A program made the translations under genes and the position numbers. The notes beneath the pieces are model-generated. The model had not been told where the DNA came from and ran no database searches. It was given only the letters and a program-made list of their open reading frames with translations. A DNA stretch of 9,181 nucleotides. It comes from Verrucomicrobia bacterium UBA3841 (lineage in GTDB: Bacteria > Verrucomicrobiota > Kiritimatiellia > RFP12 > UBA1067). The stretch lies in assembly GCA_002392765.1 (NCBI GenBank), contig DGHT01000020.1, forward strand, positions 1 through 9,181, read 5' to 3'. Positions 5,898 to 9,181 of this stretch are shown one piece after another (the first letter of the stretch is position 1; each line of letters starts with the position of its first letter).

Positions 5898-6143
5898 TCA
5901 CATACGGCGCGAAGTTACTTCTATCACGTTCACCTGGTTGCGGAGCTGGAGGATTATCTGTTCGACGACCCTGTCCGTTCCCAGCACATCGATTCTCATC
6001 CGCGAGACCGTTCCGTCCTCGGTCGGACCCACGTTGAGCGTCTGGATGTTGTATCCGCGCCCGGTGATGAGCCCGACGATCCGCGCAAGGACGCCGGGCT
6101 TGTTTTCGACGTAGCAGCTGAGCCTGTGTATCTGTTCGTCCAT
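5898..6143 (-). CDS. ilvN: Acetolactate synthase small (regulatory) subunit, single ACT domain
   Basis: The small subunit activates the catalytic subunit and usually confers feedback inhibition by valine. The whole 81-residue protein is one ACT domain: LSCYVENKPGVLARIVGLITGR with the ligand-loop Asn/Pro/Gly residues, YNIQTLNVGPTEDGTVSRM, then a DRVVEQIILQLRNQVNVIEV helix and strand. Many bacterial small subunits (IlvH type) are about 160 residues with a second C-terminal domain; that domain is absent, so this matches the short E. coli IlvN/IlvM type. The start is well fixed by GAGG at 6150-6153, 6 nt before the ATG and overlapping the ilvB stop codon, so translation of the two subunits is probably coupled. 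The gap to ilvB is 8 nt. The gene symbol follows the short form; ilvH would be an equally common label. Confidence 0.95.
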   Translation of the reverse strand: MDEQIHRLSCYVENKPGVLARIVGLITGRGYNIQTLNVGPTEDGTVSRMRIDVLGTDRVVEQIILQLRNQVNVIEVTSRRM

Positions 6144-6151
6144 TTCAGACC

Positions 6152-7885
6152 TCACTTGAAGACCATCTCGCTTACCGGCCTGCCGGCGGGTATCATCGGA
6201 TATACGTTGGCGCGCGGCTCGACGATCACTTCCACCAGGGTCGTGCGCTTCGACTTGACCGCCCTGGCGATGGTCGCGTCGAGCTTCGCCGGGTCGATGA
6301 CGCGGTACGCCTCCGCGCCGTGCGCCTGGGCGAGCTTCACGAAGTCGGGCAGGTAGTCGTAATCGAGATCCTGCTCGAGACGTTCGTTGCCGCAGCGCCC
6401 CTTGACCGTGAGAATCGATCCGGAGTAGTTCTTGCCGTAGAAGAGCTCCTGCCACTGGCGGACCATCCCCAGGCATCCGTTGTTGATTATCACGAACGTG
6501 ACCGGAAGCTTGTGCTCGACGGCCACAACGACCTCTTCGAACGTCATCTGCGCGCCGCCGTCGCCGCATACGGCCACGGTCTTGTGGTCGGGACGCGCGA
6601 ACGCCGCGCCGATCGCGGCCGGGATGCCGAATCCCATCGTTCCCATGCCGCCCGACGTCAGGAAATGGCGCGGAAGCGAATAGCGGAAATGCTGCGCCGC
6701 CCACATCTGGTGCTGCCCGACGTCCGTCACAACGACCGCTCTGCCCTTCGTCGCGCGGTCGATCGACTCCATGACGGCCTGCGGCATGATTACGTTCTCA
6801 TGCATTTGCGTCCACGATACTGGGTGGCTGCTCTTCCAGCCGTCTATCTTGGCGATCCACTCGGGATGCGCCGCCTGCTTTACGCGCGAAAGGACCGTGG
6901 TGAGCACGTCCTTGACGTCCGCGACGATGCCGAGCGCGGCGGACACGTTCTTGCCTATCGCGGCCGGATCGCAGTCCACGTGGATGATTTTCGCCTTCGG
7001 CGCGTACTTGGATATCTTGCCGGTCACGCGGTCGGAAAACCTCACGCCGAGCGCGACGATGAGATCTGCTTCGTTCATCGCCCAGTTCGCGGCGGGCGTT
7101 CCGTGCATTCCCGCCATGCGCAGGGAAAGCGGATCGCGTTCGTCGAAACTTCCGAGCCCCATCAGCGTGGTCGCAACGGGGATGCCCGCGCGCCTGGCGA
7201 GCGCCGCGACGTCCTTCGCCGCGCCGGACGCTATCACGCCGCCTCCGGCGTATATCACGGGACGCTTCGCCTCGTTGACCATCTTGGCCATGCGGTGAAG
7301 CTGCGCCGTCGTCGCCGCGCTTTCCGGATGGTACGCGCGCAGCGACACCCTTTCGGGATACTGCGCGTCGGTCAAACCCTGCTGGCAGTTCTTGGGGATG
7401 TCGATCACGACGGGGCCCGGCTTGCCGTGCGTGGCGATGTAGAAAGCCTCCGCCACGGTCTCCGGGATTTCGTCGGCGCTCTGCACGAGGAAGCAGTGCT
7501 TCGACACTCCGCGCGCGATGCCCGTAGTGTCCGCCTCCTGGAAGGCATCCGTCCCGATGAGCGCAAGGGGAACCTGTCCCGTGATTACGACCAGCGGAAT
7601 CCCGTCGATGTTCGCGGTGGCGAGCCCCGTGATGGTGTTGGTCGCTCCGGGGCCGGAAGTCACGAGGCACACGCCGGGCTTGCCGGTCGAGCGGGCGTAG
7701 CCGTCGGCCATGTGCACGCATCCCTGTTCGTGCCGTCCGAGGACGAACGGGAATTTCGCGTCAGTCAGGCAGTTGAATATGTCCAGGGCCTGTCCGCCCG
7801 GATATCCGAAAAGCATGTCGACGTCGGCCTTTTCAAGCGATTCCACGAGCGCCCTGGCTCCCGTCCGTTTCTTGTCTCCGTTCAT
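6152..7885 (-). CDS. ilvB: Acetolactate synthase large (catalytic) subunit
   Basis: This ThDP-dependent enzyme joins two pyruvates to acetolactate (valine, leucine) or pyruvate with 2-oxobutyrate to acetohydroxybutyrate (isoleucine). The 577 residues show the three domains in order. The N-terminal PYR domain has catalytic E53 in RHEQGCVHMADGYAR and TSGPGATN (76-83). The central domain holds AGGGVIASGA and LGVRFSDRVTGK. The C-terminal PP domain carries the ThDP/Mg motif GDG (441-443) through NN (468-469), followed by GMVRQWQELFY, typical of true acetolactate synthases. A segment of about 17 extra residues (about 491-511) precedes the conserved LPDFVKLA. Its ATG overlaps the HIT stop codon (ATGA, 4 nt), with a GGGGG ribosome-binding sequence at 7890-7894, so it is probably coupled to the HIT gene. 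The ilvN subunit follows after 8 nt. Confidence 0.98.
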   Translation of the reverse strand: MNGDKKRTGARALVESLEKADVDMLFGYPGGQALDIFNCLTDAKFPFVLGRHEQGCVHMADGYARSTGKPGVCLVTSGPGATNTITGLATANIDGIPLVVITGQVPLALIGTDAFQEADTTGIARGVSKHCFLVQSADEIPETVAEAFYIATHGKPGPVVIDIPKNCQQGLTDAQYPERVSLRAYHPESAATTAQLHRMAKMVNEAKRPVIYAGGGVIASGAAKDVAALARRAGIPVATTLMGLGSFDERDPLSLRMAGMHGTPAANWAMNEADLIVALGVRFSDRVTGKISKYAPKAKIIHVDCDPAAIGKNVSAALGIVADVKDVLTTVLSRVKQAAHPEWIAKIDGWKSSHPVSWTQMHENVIMPQAVMESIDRATKGRAVVVTDVGQHQMWAAQHFRYSLPRHFLTSGGMGTMGFGIPAAIGAAFARPDHKTVAVCGDGGAQMTFEEVVVAVEHKLPVTFVIINNGCLGMVRQWQELFYGKNYSGSILTVKGRCGNERLEQDLDYDYLPDFVKLAQAHGAEAYRVIDPAKLDATIARAVKSKRTTLVEVIVEPRANVYPMIPAGRPVSEMVFK

Positions 7886-8304
7886 AACACCCCCGCGCCG
7901 TCCTCGAAATGCAACCGCGCCGCCATGCGCTCGAGCCGTCCCAGATCGCCCTTTGCCGGCGTGAACGACAGAGGCTCCCCCTTGCGCCGCGGTATGATGT
8001 GGAAATGCAGGTGGAAAACGCTCTGTCCGGCCGCCTCCCCGTTGTTCTGGAGGATGTTGAAGCCGTCCGCCCCGAGTGTCTCCACGATGTGCCGCGCTAT
8101 CTTCTTGACGCGCGAGACGACCTGCGCCAGAAGCTCGTCGTCCGACGCGAGAATCCCCGTCACGTGCTTTTTCGGGATGACGAGCGTGTGGCCGTCCGCG
8201 AACGGATTTATGTCGAGGTATGCAAGAACCGTATCGTCCTCGTACACCTTGAAGCAGGGCACCTCGCCGTCGAGGATGGCGCAGAAAACGCAATCGTTTC
8301 TCAT
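7882..8304 (-). CDS. HIT (histidine triad) family nucleotide hydrolase/transferase, Hint type
   Basis: HIT proteins hydrolyse or transfer nucleoside monophosphates, often acting on adenosine phosphoramidates or dinucleotide polyphosphates in the cytoplasm. The 140-residue protein carries the triad HLHFHII (H98, H100, H102), with H102 expected to be the nucleophile. It also has the N-terminal CVFC pair (C5, C8), which with H39 and a triad His forms the zinc site of Hint-type members, and the family block DGHTLVIPKKHV and NILQNNGEAAGQ. The ATG at 8304 is supported by GGAG at 8310-8313, 5 nt upstream, and by the start matching the usual MxxDCxFC N-terminus. It begins 11 nt after the thrS stop codon and its own stop overlaps the ilvB start. 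The exact substrate cannot be told from sequence. Confidence 0.96.
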   Translation of the reverse strand: MRNDCVFCAILDGEVPCFKVYEDDTVLAYLDINPFADGHTLVIPKKHVTGILASDDELLAQVVSRVKKIARHIVETLGADGFNILQNNGEAAGQSVFHLHFHIIPRRKGEPLSFTPAKGDLGRLERMAARLHFEDGAGVL

Positions 8305-8315
8305 ATCCGCTCCGC

Positions 8316-9181
8316 CTATTCGCCCGCCTCGATTCCCGATTTCAGCTTCTCGACGAGCGCTTCGACCGTCATCGCGCCGAGATCGCCGTCCTTGCGCGAA
8401 CGCACGGACACCGTGCCGGCCGCCTCGTCCCTGGGACCGACAACGATCTGGTACGGAACCTTGCCGACCGTCGCCTCCCTGATCTTCGCTCCGAGTTTTT
8501 CCGGAGAGGAATCGACATCCGTCCTGAACCCGGCCGCGCGGAGCGCCGCGCAAACCCTGTCCGCGTAGCCAAGGGCCTTGTCGCTCACCGGCAGGACTCT
8601 CGCCTGCTCCGGCGCGAGCCACAGCGGGAATGCGCCCGCGTAGTGTTCGATGAGGATTCCGAAGAACCTCTCGATGGAGCCGAGAAGCGCGCGGTGCACC
8701 ATGTACGGCCTGTGCTCTTTGCCGTCGTCGCCGACGTACGTCAGGTCGAAGCGTTCGGGAAGGTTGAAGTCGAACTGGACGGTTCCGAGCTGCCACGGAC
8801 GGCCAAGGGCGTCCTTGATCTTCATGTCGATCTTCGGGCCGTAGAACGCGCCGCCGCCTTCATCGACTTCGTACGACAGCCCCTCCTGGTCGAGGGCGTC
8901 GCGGAGAGATTTGGTCGCCTGCTCCCAGCGCTCCGGATCGCCGACGGCCTTTTCGGGCTTCGTGGAAAGATACGCCTGGATGTCGTGGAAACCGAAGCGT
9001 CCGAGCATCTTGCGCGCGAATTCGACTGTTGACTTTATCTCGCCCACGATCTGCTCGGGCGTGCAGAAGATGTGCGCATCGTCCTGGGTGAAGCCGCGCA
9101 CGCGGAACAGTCCGTGGCGGACGCCGTCCTTCTCGTAGCGGTACACGGTGCCGAGCTCGGCGAGGCGCATCGGCAGGTCGC
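8316..9181 (-). CDS. thrS: Threonyl-tRNA synthetase, C-terminal part (5' end beyond window)
   Basis: ThrRS charges tRNA-Thr with threonine. The window holds the last 288 or so residues. The frame continues upstream of the ATG at 9170 as DLPMRLAELG, a core family sequence, so that ATG is internal. Class II motif 2 is YRYEKDGVRHGLFRVRGFTQDDAHIFCT, in two conserved blocks. The His of DDAH and the His of MVHRALLGSIERF (motif 3) correspond to two of the three zinc ligands that recognise threonine; the Cys ligand lies upstream, outside the window. FYGPKIDM is also typical. The anticodon-binding domain follows (PLWLAPEQARVLPVSD, EKLGAKIREA, KVPYQIVVG, RSRKDGDLG) and the protein ends normally at TAG. 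The N-terminal TGS and editing domains are out of view. It is the most upstream visible gene of the cluster. Confidence 0.98.
   Translation of the reverse strand, partial: DLPMRLAELGTVYRYEKDGVRHGLFRVRGFTQDDAHIFCTPEQIVGEIKSTVEFARKMLGRFGFHDIQAYLSTKPEKAVGDPERWEQATKSLRDALDQEGLSYEVDEGGGAFYGPKIDMKIKDALGRPWQLGTVQFDFNLPERFDLTYVGDDGKEHRPYMVHRALLGSIERFFGILIEHYAGAFPLWLAPEQARVLPVSDKALGYADRVCAALRAAGFRTDVDSSPEKLGAKIREATVGKVPYQIVVGPRDEAAGTVSVRSRKDGDLGAMTVEALVEKLKSGIEAGE

Noticed and set aside
5899..5901. GTG overlapping the ilvN stop codon as the guaA start
   Set aside because: It would add ten non-conserved residues and ignore the GGGAGG sequence placed 8 nt before the ATG at 5871.
4822..6114. Plus-strand open frame of 430 codons opposite guaA and ilvN
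   Set aside because: It is antisense to complete genes with intact catalytic motifs; Arg/His/Ala-rich shadow with no domain.
6320..8482. Plus-strand open frame of 720 codons opposite ilvB, the HIT gene and thrS
   Set aside because: It crosses three well-identified minus-strand genes; its length reflects the scarcity of stop codons in antisense GC-rich sequence.

Overview
The window is a GC-rich bacterial segment in which every supportable gene lies on the minus strand. From right to left in transcription order these are: the C-terminal part of threonyl-tRNA synthetase (thrS, cut by the right edge), a histidine-triad (HIT) protein, acetolactate synthase large (ilvB) and small (ilvN) subunits, GMP synthase (guaA), a HydG-family radical SAM protein, a sigma-70 family (ECF-like) sigma factor, and the N-terminal 663 residues of a large predicted exported protein that runs off the left edge. 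Long plus-strand open frames opposite these genes are GC-driven shadows.

Organism: a HydG-family maturase suggests an anaerobe that may make or use hydrogen. The sigma factor type, with its short leader before region 2, and the large exported protein with Asp/Gly calcium-type motifs and a Cys-rich, RHS-like segment remind me of the PVC superphylum (Kiritimatiellota, Lentisphaerota or Verrucomicrobiota), probably a host- or sediment-associated fermenter. This rests on recall of protein families without a database search, so it is a moderate-to-low confidence inference.

Layout: positions 2167-9181 form a tight housekeeping cluster with gaps of 8 to 26 nt and one 4-nt overlap (HIT/ilvB), so probably one transcript. 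It combines translation (thrS), the first common step of branched-chain amino acid synthesis (ilvBN), the last step of GMP synthesis (guaA), a radical SAM enzyme and a regulator. There is no obvious single pathway. Threonine feeds isoleucine synthesis, which loosely links thrS to ilvBN.

Positions 1991-2166 are non-coding. They hold a GC-rich hairpin, an 88-bp tract of eleven in-phase 8-bp units made of two different repeat families, and an extended -10 promoter placed almost directly on the start codon of the exported-protein gene. That gene carries a second repeat tract inside its coding sequence, with 7-bp units, so a change in unit number would shift the frame. The points most worth a second look are the HydG-family protein, which has Gly where the C-terminal iron-sulfur motif normally has its second Cys, and the two repeat tracts around the exported-protein gene.
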